Shown piece after piece: positions 39,373-47,122 of a DNA stretch of 64,000 nucleotides (its first letter is position 1; every line of letters begins with the position of its first letter). Source of the DNA: Metallyticus violacea (taxonomy: Eukaryota > Arthropoda > Insecta > Mantodea > Metallyticidae); contig CM060833.1 in assembly GCA_030762175.1 (NCBI GenBank), positions 169,584,501 to 169,648,500 of the forward strand, in the 5' to 3' direction. The translations under genes and the position numbers were made by a program. Under the pieces are notes generated by a model, which ran no database searches, was not told where the DNA came from, and saw nothing but the letters and a program-made list of their open reading frames with translations.

Positions 39373-42300
39373 GGCAAAGTTATGTCACCAACATAGGGAA
39401 GAAAACCAGACCAGCAGTTCATCTCCTTATCCTGTGCAAATTACTACACATAACTAAACCTGATTATTTCGGCAATGGAAGCCTATTGTGCAAAGTGATC
39501 TAAATACAACAACACTTAAGTTTATACATCAGATTCCAGACTCTGACTCAACTACTGTTAACATATAATGTATGTAAGATTACCTCAGTTAAGCTCGGAC
39601 GTTTTCAGTTACATTTTTTCATGGTGAGAGTCCCTTTCTCTATATCATTTGTGTTCAGTTTTATGTCCATGGGCGTGAACTATGGCTCTGCAATGTAATT
39701 TCCATTGTAGAAGATTGTACCGTAGAACAGGAAGGGAAATGTTAGCTCATTACTTCTGGCAGACTTTCCAGAGACCCTCAAGTAAAGCGCTGTTTCAGCA
39801 GACCAAAATCAGCAAAAATTCATTCGTGAGACATCTAGTGACTTCACAAGGATCCTTCTAATCGGTATCACGTTGACACCCGTTTCCACAATTTTCCGGT
39901 GCAAGCAATTCGGGGACGACGAAGAAGTGTGACTGAATGCTTTATCCACGCGAATTCAAAACATTAAGAGCGTCCTCACCATACAACTGGGGAATATCTT
40001 TATCAAAAATTGGGTCCCTGACATTGCTGTGATTGTAGGCTGCACTAATTTTTACATTTTTTGGGCAACTTTGTGCGTTAAATTTCCCCCGAGCACAGTA
40101 AACTGCAATCACCACCTTTTCCCCCGTTTTGGCTCACTTATGATTATAAATAGTACACAGTATATTTATATTATCTAGATAAATTCTTGCTTCATCAAAA
40201 AAAAAAAAAAAAAAAAAAAAAAACGCCGATTGCCACTTTTTACCTGCCAGGCGGTGTTCATACACTTTTCTTACAATGGTGAAGCGTTCCCTGATGTGCT
40301 GTTCTTTCACAACGTGCCCGCGTGCTTTATGCTGCCGTTCTAGGCCCAAATGTTGGTGGATTATCCTATAAAGGACTCTTAAGATTTTCCAATTTGGCTG
40401 GCAATGCCATTTGTGTTGGAGGGTTTTCTTGTGTCACTACTGCCCTCATCTCAGCTACTAGCCCTTTAGGTCGTGTTAGTTATATATAGTAGATTTGGGC
40501 CTAAGATGGGAATCACACGATTTACTTATGGAAAGACCTTTCCCTTTACACTTTTCTACAACCATCGAAAGGCTGTAACCGGCGTCCAAAGCGAATTTTG
40601 AAGTCATTACGGAATAATATTTGCATCAGACTGTACAGCAGACTGCAGTTATATACTGATGAACTGACGCGATAGCACATGTAAGCATGTCCGATTGGAA
40701 GGATGTGGGTACAGGATTCAAAATCGTCCGAGCTTAACTGGGGCAACCCTCCGTATAAAGTGTACTTTTTCTGTGTTAAATATCCCGTAGTATCCCTTAG
40801 GGTGAAGCGTAAATTGTGGCTATACCATCTGAAGGTATTGGTTTTGGCCATAGCTTAAAAAAAGAAAAGTAACTGCCATTATGTGAAGAGGGCTTGAACA
40901 TTCTTAGCAATATGTGGTTGGGCTTTGCTGGAGCATCTTTAGGAGTGAGCTAAAACAGAGGGGAGGATTTCTAATTCATAGCAGTAGAGATCGCGAACAA
41001 TACCCAATGGGAACCCCACATCGCCATACATAGTATGGTTAGTATGCTTCGGAAAATGCACGGTGAATAATATCGTCTAAACGTATGCGGTTGCCATTGT
41101 ACGAGAGTCGTCCATAAGTAAGTTTGAAAAACAAAAAACAACAATGTTTTCTGGATAATACATTTCATTAGGGTGCTGGCAACCCTAAAACAGTTTCATT
41201 AAATGGCGCTCATTACTTTGGTAGTAATTAAACCAGGCACCATGGAGGTGCCATTACAAAAACGTTTCCGATTGTGAATGGCATGCAGTCATCCCGTTTT
41301 CTCATAACGAAACTGCTGCGATATCTATCGGTTAGATTATATGTATGGAGAATGTTAAAGATTGTATGATAAACCATGATGTTTTGGCTTTTGCTGAGCT
41401 ATTACTTGCTTTATAGAACAATAAATGTTGAAGTCCTGGCGCAATTTAGAGCTGCGATTACTCGGAAGCTCTTCGAACTTTTGACTGGCAAAGTTCTGCT
41501 GTTGCATTATAATGCATCTGGAAAACCCAGGATGGCTTAAGAAATTCTAATAGCAAATTTTCTGACGTCCACCTTATTCTCCAGATCTTGCCCCCGAGTG
41601 ATTTTAATCGTTACACTGAATACAAAGTACCTTCCAGACCAGATATTTGAAAACTATTAAGTGAAAATCACAGTGTAGTACAGATGGTTGTGCAAAATGG
41701 ACAAACTAGGTATCGAAAAATTGGAGCTATGATATTGAAAATGCTTGGAAAAAGACGCGAATCTATGGAAAAATAGCTTAGAAGTTGTAGAATATTATGG
41801 ACTTTATTTCAAAATAAAAGTTAACACTTTCCTGCAATAAGGGGACTTAACTTTTTGGGTAAACTTAAAGTCCGAGTTAAAGGAGACTCGTCCGAAAACA
41901 TATGTTGCCATCCCACACATCATTCATTGTCTGTGTTCCCGAGCTCATTGTAGGCTGAGCAGTTGATGCTTCAGGGTCAAGGAAATACACCACAAAGAAA
42001 GTTATGCAACCAGTTTTCCGTGAAGCAGACAATGTCACACACGTTTTGCTAATGCTTGTGATGACGCTGAACGGTCCGTAATTGAAATTCGGAAGAGATC
42101 GTGGTATCAACATTTCTTGGTTCACAGCCGGACTTTCAATTCATGGTTCTCTTTAACTCATAGTTTCCACACTGCGTGGCTCATGTTTCGTATGAGCAAC
42201 AATTTCGTGATATAAAAATCCTCATTTACGCAGGCAGTATTTCGTCTTTGTTTTAATTCAGTCGAATTTTATAGGGTGAACAAAGTTATAGTTTGCAGCC

Positions 42301-43025
42301 ATGTTACTGTATAAATGCTGCTATACTTGCCGAGGAAATTAACGAGCTGGTGCAAATGCAAACAAGCTGAACTGTATTGCGCCTTTGATGTCCTTGGCAT
42401 AGTGATTCCTGGAGAAACATTTCCTACTCGCTGGTTTGTGTGGCTCCTCCAAGCTCTCTAACATGACAGCTAAGAGGGTGCTCTCAGCCCATGAACTATC
42501 ACTTTGCAACATTGACTATTTTCATGTCATACCCTGCTTTGAAGGAGCTATCATTCTTTGAATGAGTTGCAATTATCACAGACAAGTAGTATACCTTAAT
42601 CTAATTTTAAGCAATACATATAATTAATATTAAATTGTGTCATGAAGTACATTTATCACAGCAACTGTGTATTATCGTTTTGTTGCAGATATTATTACTG
42701 CTTAAGAGAAATCAAAGTCAGAGATCTAATGTGCTCAGATGGCAAGCTCTTTGATGGACAACAATGTATTCACAATTACCAGTGTCCTCCAAGTACATAT
42801 GAAGGCCCCATTATTTCCTCTTCCGTAGCCCTGGAGTTTAACAAAAACTGTACACAAGTTGGATTTACTCAAGATTTAACTTCAGCCTGCCGCACATATT
42901 TTTTCTGCATTAATGGTGAAAGGACACAGTTAACCTGTCCTGGAAATGAGATCTTTAATGGACATCTATGTGTGGATCCAATAATGTACACCTGTCCAAA
43001 TACAGAAGCATTCCAACTACAATGA
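14512..43025 (+). CDS. Multi-exon gene for a secreted protein with ten CBM14 chitin-binding domains (5' exon missing)
   Basis: Eight exons (14512-14558, 16338-16426, 20803-20967, 24042-24279, 24787-25315, 29440-29715, 34687-34840, 42689-43025) all have AG acceptors, GT donors and compatible phases, and splice into 610 residues plus a TGA stop. The protein is a chain of six-cysteine CBM14/peritrophin-A domains. Numbering from the first full codon of the 14512 exon, they lie at about 26-75, 80-133, 138-187, 192-243, 257-306, 311-361, 372-423, 427-475, 482-531 and 553-601. Each has the family spacing and aromatic residues beside the third and fourth Cys (for example LYYRC, YFYC, YYYC). CBM14 domains bind chitin in peritrophic matrix and cuticle; the family role is established, the exact role here is inferred. 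No transmembrane segment, chitinase or deacetylase domain is present. The start codon is upstream and unassigned. An AATAAA lies at 43562. Confidence 0.9.
15393..15655 (-). repeat. Family-2 SINE, copy 2
   Basis: Full-length copy with the head GGCCGAGGTCGCTAAGGCC and a B-box GGAGTTCGATTCC on the - strand. The body is slightly diverged. Confidence 0.93.
16338..16426 (+). CDS. CBM14 gene exon, first half of domain 1
   Basis: 89 bp, acceptor TTTGCAG, donor GTCAGT, phase 0 in and phase 2 out. It encodes the first Cys of domain 1 and the segment [16 protein letters not shown] that typifies a CBM14 domain, then splits an Arg codon (AG|G) just before the next Cys. No ATG-started reading frame reveals this exon; it was found by its cysteine and aromatic pattern. 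Confidence 0.85.
16468..16728 (+). repeat. Family-1 SINE, copy 3, diverged
   Basis: Starts GTCCTGGTGGTCTAGTGG and keeps the family order to TTAAAGAGCGTCC. Almost all CpGs of the family are now TG or CA (for example GGTTCGAACC has become AGTTCAAACC), consistent with deamination. It lies 41 bp downstream of an exon. Confidence 0.9.
16858..16894 (+). ncRNA. Hammerhead-like motif, single copy
   Basis: CTGAAGA, then TGGGAGGGATCACTCC, then CGAAACATATGTTT. The CUGANGA and GAAA cores flank a GGGAG/CUCCC stem, and ACATATGT is palindromic. Helix I would need to form from ATCTA upstream and TAGAT downstream with a bulge. Foldback partner not found nearby. Confidence 0.4.
17180..17345 (-). pseudogene. 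Diverged fragment of the 5.5-kb DUF4817-type transposon
   Basis: The string CTGAAATAATCTCC plus flanking bases matches 5,600-5,680 with scattered changes and small gaps. It encodes a decayed version of the same N-terminal segment on the - strand. It lies in an intron of the CBM14 gene and has lost most CpGs that the 5.5-kb copy retains. Confidence 0.6.
19060..20230 (-). pseudogene. Mariner transposase remnant in intron, interrupted by a SINE
   Basis: Reading the - strand: [14 protein letters not shown] (helix-turn-helix), then the SINE at 19,608-19,871, then [16 protein letters not shown] (first catalytic Asp region), and at the end [20 protein letters not shown] with a stop, the usual mariner C-terminus. 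The middle catalytic regions are missing. Many stops and frameshifts show it is old. Confidence 0.83.
19608..19871 (-). repeat. Family-2 SINE, copy 3, inside a mariner remnant
   Basis: Full copy in the same orientation as the other - strand copies; the B-box is now GGTTTGGGGTTCAAATCC. It splits the mariner remnant at 19,060-20,230, so it is younger than that element. Confidence 0.92.
20803..20967 (+). CDS. CBM14 gene exon, end of domain 1 and first half of domain 2
   Basis: 165 bp, acceptor GGCAG, donor GTACAT, phase 2 in and out. It completes the split Arg and begins [11 protein letters not shown], giving Cys 3-6 of domain 1, followed by the first two Cys of domain 2. It ends inside another Arg codon (AG|A), again directly before a Cys. 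Confidence 0.88.
22985..23885 (+). pseudogene. Decayed DUF4817-type transposase in intron
   Basis: Broken + strand frames read [14 protein letters not shown] (in place of the WAGI.DG block), a [19 protein letters not shown] stretch (the RWIGRGGPI.WP block), [13 protein letters not shown] (the DFFLWG..K block) and [20 protein letters not shown] followed by MQSFLDA, the conserved family C-terminus. Order and spacing fit. It sits about 150 bp before the 24042 exon. Confidence 0.72.
24042..24279 (+). CDS. CBM14 gene exon, end of domain 2 and most of domain 3
   Basis: 238 bp, acceptor CTTTAG, phase 2 in. It carries Cys 3-6 of domain 2 ([12 protein letters not shown] and on) and domain 3 up to VFDVKKQ. 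The donor GTTGGT is weak but lets the reading frame run straight into KCVKNAQC of the next exon, restoring Cys 5 and 6 of domain 3. Read through without splicing, the frame would stop at 24337-24339, so splicing at or near this donor is needed. Confidence 0.85.
24641..24710. repeat. Miniature copy of the 33-kb foldback element
   Basis: Begins CACAGTGAAGCCAATCATAT as at 33,156 and ends with ATCATACAATAATATCAATT, matching the outer parts of both arms, but the roughly 200-bp middle is missing. The outer ends meet at GTTGATC. This looks like an internally deleted hairpin. Confidence 0.8.
24787..25315 (+). CDS. CBM14 gene exon, end of domain 3, domains 4-5, most of domain 6
   Basis: 529 bp, the longest exon. 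Acceptor TTTGTAG, donor GTAAGG, phase 0 in and phase 1 out. It contains the last two Cys of domain 3, complete domains 4 and 5, and domain 6 through its fifth Cys. Typical segments are [27 protein letters not shown] and [17 protein letters not shown]. Confidence 0.93.
26085..26285 (+). repeat. Probable very diverged tRNA-derived repeat
   Basis: GTAGTAGCACATTTGCTTGT and GGCCAGGGTTTGACATG can be read as decayed A- and B-boxes, followed by CATGGGTAAGATTTTT resembling the family-3 body. Weak. Confidence 0.4.
26910..27050 (+). pseudogene. Transposase scrap (FQQDGA block)
   Basis: The + strand encodes [18 protein letters not shown] and then stops. FQQDGA.AH is the second catalytic region of DUF4817/Tc1-like transposases. 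Nothing else of the element is clear around it. Confidence 0.45.
27824..28097 (+). repeat. Family-1 SINE, copy 4, 5'-truncated
   Basis: Begins at CCTCCTAAACCCAAGATCGC, lacking the A-box half of the head, and ends in a 16-bp A tail. It keeps CpGs intact in CpG-poor surroundings, so it is young. It abuts the mariner remnant at 28,106. Confidence 0.92.
28106..28640 (-). pseudogene. Mariner transposase remnant, truncated by a SINE insertion
   Basis: Reading the - strand gives [11 protein letters not shown] (for VTGDETW), WHHT-like and AGKVMLT-like blocks ([30 protein letters not shown]) and [20 protein letters not shown], the second catalytic region. The SINE at 27,824-28,097 adjoins it directly, and little of the C-terminal third can be traced beyond. 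Confidence 0.8.
28978..29290 (+). repeat. tRNA-derived SINE, family 3, copy 1
   Basis: TGGTCTAGTGGTTATGTTGC (A-box) and CCCAGGTTTAATTTCCGG (B-box), then GGCAGGTATGGAACAGGGTC and a longer body ending near GGAAAACCAGGC. It ends about 150 bp before an exon of the CBM14 gene. Confidence 0.85.
29440..29715 (+). CDS. CBM14 gene exon, end of domain 6, domain 7, start of domain 8
   Basis: 276 bp, acceptor TTTTAG, donor GTATGC, phase 1 in and out. The split codon joins as Val. It supplies Cys 6 of domain 6, all of domain 7 ([17 protein letters not shown]) with an N-glycosylation-type NGT motif, and domain 8 to HSYFYCTA. Confidence 0.92.
30243..30390 (-). repeat. Family-2 SINE, tail half only
   Basis: Starts after an 18-bp T run (tail) and keeps the body to CGTTCCAGGTCTAAGT, then breaks off; the tRNA-like head is absent. 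Confidence 0.88.
30485..30690 (+). repeat. Family-3 SINE, copy 2, diverged
   Basis: TGGTCTAATGGTCAGCAATG and TTCTGGGTTTAATTCCTGG mark the head; AGGAAGGTTCTGGTACAATG matches the start of the copy at 28,978. The 3' part is shortened. Confidence 0.8.
31435..31690 (+). mobile_element. 5' end fragment of a mariner, nested in a retrotransposon
   Basis: A left TIR, GAGGGTAGGTCCATAAGTTT, follows TATAT at 31,435. About 150 bp further is MEYQAVI and, one base out of frame, [15 protein letters not shown], a mariner transposase N-terminus. It stops at the edge of retrotransposon sequence. The TIR is the same family as the right end at 7,280. Confidence 0.8.
32153..32177. repeat. (GT)n microsatellite
   Basis: About eleven GT units after TACGTTA. 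A CT-rich stretch lies 55 bp upstream. Confidence 0.95.
33172..33442. repeat. Near-perfect 129-bp-arm palindrome (foldback element)
   Basis: Arms 33172-33300 and 33314-33442 are inverted copies with only about four or five differences, separated by 13 bp. Transcripts or single strands could form a 129-bp hairpin. The arms contain CTGAAGATGGGAAC...GTTCTCGAAAC, a hammerhead-like signature. Outer sequence CACAGTGAAGCCAATCATAT at 33,156 also borders a small copy at 24,641. It interrupts retrotransposon coding sequence. Confidence 0.95.
33328..33370 (+). ncRNA. Hammerhead-like motif in the right arm of the 33-kb palindrome
   Basis: TGG, CTGAAGA, stem-loop TGGGAACTAAATGTTCTC, GAAAC, CAGTT, CCA. 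TGG and CCA can pair as a short helix I directly beside the core. The mirrored arm carries CCGAAGA, so only this arm has the CUGANGA core. Confidence 0.4.
33690..34230 (-). pseudogene. Penelope-like element remnant, GIY-YIG endonuclease region
   Basis: The - strand reads [20 protein letters not shown], and in the next frame [13 protein letters not shown] and [14 protein letters not shown]. This is the GIY..C..C.K.YIG.T.R....R..EH pattern of the endonuclease of Penelope-like elements. Frameshifts and stops break it. It lies upstream of the 34687 exon, in the same intron as the jockey-like remnant. Confidence 0.75.
34687..34840 (+). CDS. CBM14 gene exon, rest of domain 8 and start of domain 9
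   Basis: 154 bp, acceptor GAAAG, donor GTTAGA, phase 1 in and phase 2 out. It continues domain 8 ([19 protein letters not shown]) and the first two Cys of domain 9 ([12 protein letters not shown]), ending in a split Arg codon. The acceptor lacks a long pyrimidine run but has TTTGGTTTTT just upstream. Confidence 0.88.
35670..36730 (-). pseudogene. Jockey-like non-LTR retrotransposon, 3' part of RT
   Basis: Reading the - strand from 36,725: [58 protein letters not shown], then [20 protein letters not shown] and [20 protein letters not shown], and THNLITMKL near the end. These are ordered RT and C-terminal landmarks of jockey/CR1 type elements. The FADD box is lost between about 36,250 and 36,420. 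The 3' end near 35,680 has a short ATATCATAT repeat instead of a long polyA. Confidence 0.85.
36830..37520 (+). pseudogene. Tc1-like DDE transposase remnant
   Basis: A region in two frames reads [20 protein letters not shown], a decayed QDN..H block ([15 protein letters not shown]) and [15 protein letters not shown], which fits WPS.SPDLNPIENVW of Tc1-like DDE transposases. The upstream ORF from 36,882 to 37,094 is not recognised and may be its N-terminal part or unrelated. The catalytic residues are lost. Confidence 0.55.
37795..38768. repeat. Large inverted repeat, arms about 365 bp, spacer about 240 bp
   Basis: The left arm (37795-38158) and right arm (38396-38768) match in inverse order over most of their length, for example CGGACATGTGTCGATCCCAG at about 38,083 and its complement at about 38,460, TGAAGATTAATATAG, and TCACA...GTGCAATACGAT. 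There are several indels, so the arms diverged more than those of the 33-kb palindrome. No coding potential was recognised. It may be a foldback transposon or two head-to-head copies of one repeat. Confidence 0.85.
39320..39370 (+). repeat. 51-bp poly-A run
   Basis: An uninterrupted A run with no recognisable retroelement immediately upstream. It could be the tail of an unidentified retroposed copy or an assembly artefact of a homopolymer. Confidence 0.9.
39583..40743. mobile_element. DNA transposon remnant with 19-bp terminal inverted repeats
   Basis: Ends are CCTCAGTTAAGCTCGGACG (39583-39601) and CGTCCGAGCTTAACTGGGG (40725-40743), inverted with one mismatch. Inside, the - strand has a broken frame with [20 protein letters not shown] and, past a poly-A/T run at 40,196-40,223, [12 protein letters not shown], which could be a decayed DEA/DDE transposase block. 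The class is not certain; the flanking duplication is not clear. Confidence 0.65.
40196..40223. repeat. A-run inside a DNA transposon remnant
   Basis: About 25 A residues within the transposon at 39,583-40,743, splitting its possible coding remnant. Confidence 0.85.
41390..41860 (+). pseudogene. Strongly decayed mariner C-terminal remnant
   Basis: The + strand reads [19 protein letters not shown] (for VLLHDNARPH), then, shifted, a [12 protein letters not shown] stretch and PPSDFNRY, and later [10 protein letters not shown]. Order fits a mariner, but stops and shifts are frequent and no TIR is seen. Confidence 0.5.
42689..43025 (+). CDS. CBM14 gene terminal exon, rest of domain 9 and domain 10
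   Basis: 337 bp with acceptor TGTTGCAG, phase 2 in, ending in TGA. It completes the split Arg and reads [10 protein letters not shown] for domain 9, then a 21-residue linker and domain 10 ([15 protein letters not shown]). The short tail after the last Cys has no membrane anchor or GPI-like hydrophobic end, so the product should be secreted. Confidence 0.92.
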
Positions 43026-43590
43026 GAAAAACATTACCAATAATGACAGTTGGTTTTCTTCTATTCTGTTGTCCCCTGCATTTAAATTCAAAGCCTGTAA
43101 TATAATTATTAAAGGCCATATAGCATACCTATAAAAATGTTACAGAATCTTGAAAGAAACCAGCATATTGGTTAGCTAACAATTAGGTTCTAACATAGAA
43201 GGGATGCTTCATGTGCATGGATAAGATATGGAGATGAGATCAAAGAATTATGATAAAGGTATACATGGTACTGTTAGCACTCACTTTATATCACCACAGC
43301 CTGCTGCATAAAGACGTTGATAGTGAAATATAACTTTAAAATCTTTATAGTTAAAGGTAAGATTCTTGATCAATTAATGAGAATGAAGTTTTTACATTTT
43401 GATGAGCCTAAGCTATGGTAAGTAAACAAAAGGACATCTTTAGCTCTACAGAGTTACAGTGTACGAAATATTATACAAAACCAATGTACAATATCACTTC
43501 TTAATTGTTATGGTGAAGTATTAATAGTTTTACTTCTGTATTGCATTATGAACAAGAAAAGAATAAAATTATTTAAATGAGCTGGTGATT
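43026..43590 (+). promoter_or_regulatory. 3' UTR of CBM14 gene with polyadenylation signal
   Basis: AT-rich non-coding sequence follows the stop codon. The first clear AATAAA is at 43562-43567, about 540 bp downstream, so the transcript probably ends near 43,580-43,600. The UTR boundaries are inferred. Confidence 0.5.
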
Positions 43591-43599
43591 ACAACTCTT

Positions 43600-44630
43600 A
43601 TAGCTCCTGGAGTTGCACCTTACACTATGAATACATTTAACTTCTAACAATGGATGTTATAGATTTCTTATGATTATTGAATGCCATACAATTTGTGTGC
43701 ATCCCTAATTCTAACATTAATATACACGATGTTATTTTTTTTATTTAAAAAGGGTGTAGGTTTGCTTAGCAAATTTCTAGTGTAAAAACTCAAATGCACA
43801 TGTATACGTGTATATAGCATGAACATCCAAATAAGTTGTATTTAATTGAATCTAATCTCACCGATTATTGCAGGGCAATGACTAGCGAGAGAAATTTGCT
43901 GTTGTTGAATACTAAAGGATCAAGCATAGGAAATAAGACATTATCAGTTCTAGTGAACTAGACTCCATAATACTGTCAGCCATGCTGCATACAGCTCTCA
44001 CAGTACAACAATTATTACAAAGCAATGTAATAATACGGGAACTAAACTTGAACCTGTCTATTTTGCCTTAATCATCTAACTATTAAATGTTTTATATTTC
44101 AACATAACTTGTAAGTTAAAGGAAAAAACTAATCATTGGCCATGAAAATGAATTAATATTTTACACTTTTTTGAATCCAGCCAATTTTCTTAAGTTGGTG
44201 ATACAATTGGCTTGTTATTCCAATTTGATTGCTCTTCATTAAACAGAAAACAATATTAATGATGAACATGTTTCATTGATTCTAATTTCACAAGGTAAAG
44301 GATGCATGAATAATGCTAAATCATATTTTACTGACAGTATATATGCTACATCATGTCACATTAATGGATACCCAAAAGTTAACCGTAATGGTCTAGTATG
44401 GAAATTCTCTGGAAAATAAAAGTGGATATTTGGGCAAAATACTTAAATTATTCACAATTAGTAGAATACTTATTACAGTTTTGTTATTGCTTCCAAATTA
44501 TTCCATAATCATATATGATTCACTTCCCTCACTTTTCTACAGCAATTTCATGATGACAAGAATGAGAAATAGCTGCTAAGTCAGTTAGGATTATCTACTC
44601 AAAACAATATTCAGGGTCAGAGATAAAATA
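43600..44630. other. Intergenic AT-rich stretch
   Basis: Nothing recognised between the CBM14 3' end and the Penelope-like scrap. Very few CpGs. Confidence 0.5.
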
Positions 44631-44639
44631 TTAAAACAA

Positions 44640-44850
44640 ATTTCTGATGGATGTACATGGGTAACCCTCTTTCACCTTTCTTGGCATATTTCTTTGAGTG
44701 ATTTTGATGTTTGCCTGATCCTTTTCTTTTGATTTTTAAAACTTGGCACAGATACATGGATGACATATTGGTCATTATACCTATACATTCAGTTAATGAT
44801 ATCTTAAAATTTTACATGATAGATCAATACAGTTTACATTACAATGTTTT
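44640..44850 (+). pseudogene. Penelope-like element remnant, reverse transcriptase active-site region
   Basis: The + strand reads MGNPLSPFLAYFFE, two stops, then FKTWHRYMDDILVIIPIHSVNDILKF. MGSPLSP.LA and RYVDD are successive RT motifs of Penelope-like elements. The catalytic DD is kept, but stops make it inactive. Nothing more of the element is clear. Confidence 0.75.
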
Positions 44851-45716
44851 TAAATGTGAAAATAATGCAGATGAAGCAAAGAAAGCTGTTTGCAGGTGCC
44901 AAGTAAAGGAAGACTTGATTTACATTACAGTACATTTCAGCTGTCTCTTCTTAACAATAAAAATGCTAGAGGAAAATTATGTACAGCTTGTCACAAAAAT
45001 GAGCATAATATAAATCTCGAAAATGAGCTAAATTATGCACCAGGCCAAGTAGCAAAAACTACTGGGGTAAAATTAAATGATCTAAAAAAAATTAGGGCTA
45101 CCATACAATGCAAAATGTTATCAACATTTTAAGTGGTAAATTGGACAGCAAAATTTCCACATAGAAGAAGCACTTACAAAGGAAGAAATTGCATGTCTTC
45201 AGTTTGTGCCGGTAACTTCTATTGAGCTGAACAAAGTTTTTGCAGTACAATGGAAGAAATTACATGCCTTTAATTTGTGTTAATTTGAAGTTTAATGAAG
45301 ATTTTGCAGTATAAATCAATTGTAAGAGACAACAGAGAAGAATTTGTGTTTTCCACTATTAAAGTTATAACAGTGGTACACAGCTATACACAGAAATTAA
45401 TTTCTTCAAACAATTGACATTAAGTGGTGACAGATAATGCTTTCCTTATCTATTGGTACACAATACATGTAAATTTGATTTTAAAACAATGTGAATAGAT
45501 GTATAGGTATTTCAAAATTTTCTTTTGAATAGTGGAATCTACAATGTACATCTCATCTTGACAACTATTGTTTAAGCCTTTACAGCACATCCTTAGACAT
45601 AAACCAGCTACAGTAATTTTAGATTTACATATTTATTAGTTAATATATATTTATGTTTAAAACATCATTACATAAATACTTTTTAATATGCAACTATCCC
45701 AGCCTTGGCTATAACT

Positions 45717-45948
45717 GTCGGTCCTGGTGGTGTAGTGGTTACCATACTTTCCTCCTAAACCCAAGATCGCGGGTTCGAACCCGACCGATGGATTTTTTCG
45801 GGCGTAAAAAATCGGCACGATAAAGAACCTCAAGCCTAACAGAGAGGCCTCTGAGCAAATATGTCGGCTGTTTCACACTGAATTGAATGGGACGCTGATG
45901 ACCTGAGATGTTAAAGAGCGTCCATAAATAAATCAATAATAATAATAA
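45717..45948 (+). repeat. Family-1 SINE, copy 5, with 12-bp target duplication
   Basis: Flanked by TTGGCTATAACT at 45705-45716 and 45949-45960. The head retains A- and B-boxes, but the CCAGGACC half of the acceptor stem and about 70 bp of the body are deleted. It ends in AATAATAATAATAA. CpGs are intact, so it is a recent insertion. Confidence 0.95.
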
Positions 45949-45993
45949 TTGGCTATAACTCAAGATTACATGATTATTATTAGGTTTAATTAA

Positions 45994-46255
45994 GGATGCT
46001 CTTTAACATCTTTGGTCAATGGCTTCCCATTCAATTCAGGGTGTAAAACAGCTGATAAATTTTAATCAGAGGCCTCTTCTTTCAAGATTGACATTTTTTA
46101 ATGTGCCATAAATCTATGATATGAGACCAACTGCTTTACCTCTCTTCCAAAGAAAGTCATACTTAAGAACTGTCATGTCCTAAAAAAAATCTATTGACCC
46201 TTACTAAGCATTGAATCTATGAGGCAAGTATGGTTACCACTAGAGTACCAGGACC
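45994..46255 (-). repeat. Family-1 SINE, copy 6, diverged, inverted to copy 5
   Basis: An opposite-strand copy 45 bp after copy 5. The order of family motifs is preserved (GGTCCTGGTACTC, TCATAGATTCAATGC for the B-box region, TTAAAGAGC), but CpGs are gone. With copy 5 it forms an inverted pair. Confidence 0.88.
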
Positions 46256-46857
46256 AATTTTCCATGCTGATGATCTAACCATTTCAGTTACCATGTTTTG
46301 TCCAGCAACCATATACTTTTCCCATCTGAGTCTATACTTTGAAGATCTTGAAGGTAATCTTATTATAGTTTTTATCCCCAAGAGATTACCCAAAACATTG
46401 CAGTACTTGGAGTACTCACTTTATATAAATAAAAAATTATTCATTTTGAATAAATTGTCATTTAGTTTTGATAATTTAACTGATTACTGAACCTTTATCT
46501 TTGGCTCATCAGCAGTTTCCTGCTAGAATATCTTGAAGACTTGGGTTCCAAACTATTTCATTGAAATTGAAGTTTATTACAAATTTTACATGTAATAAAC
46601 AAAAATAATGTTGGTAATTGTATAAGTATGAGGCTAGCTCTCGTAAATATACATCACATGTGTAAACAAAATTCATTTTTGAGTACTTAATAGCATAGGC
46701 TTCTAGTTAATTGCACTATCAGGGTAAATTTTATTATTTACTTATGGTTTTTCTCAAACTCTGCATGTGTTGGCTAGGATTCTTAACTACAAAATTCAAT
46801 GTCACAGTCACAAGTTGATTCACAGATCTTTTGCATAAGGTTTACCTTTTTATTTTA

Positions 46858-47122
46858 GGTGTTTAATCCCCGTATTAACTACTGAGGCCCCAAAGGTGTT
46901 GGGTACTGGTGATTTAAGAGATGAATGATAAATTGGAAAAGTTTTTTTTTTTTTTTTTTAAAGGCAATAGGGGTTGAGGGTACCTCCTTGGCATTTGCCT
47001 ATGACCGAGGGCAACCTGGAGAAGAAAAAATAAAGAAAAAAAATCAGTTCAGAGAAAATTTTTTTCCTAACAGGAATTAAACCCTAAACCTCTCACTGCC
47101 AATTCTGAGCTTCACCTTGGTG
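46858..47122 (-). repeat. Family-2 SINE, copy 5, strongly diverged
   Basis: Family order is kept (GTGTTTAAT at the tail, TACCTCCTTGGCATTTGCC, CCTAAACCTCTCACTGCC, head at right) with many changes and two homopolymer expansions. Confidence 0.8.

Noticed and set aside
44890..45132. Open frame after the Penelope-like RT scrap
   Set aside because: It does not continue recognisable RT motifs and overlaps another frame; likely chance.
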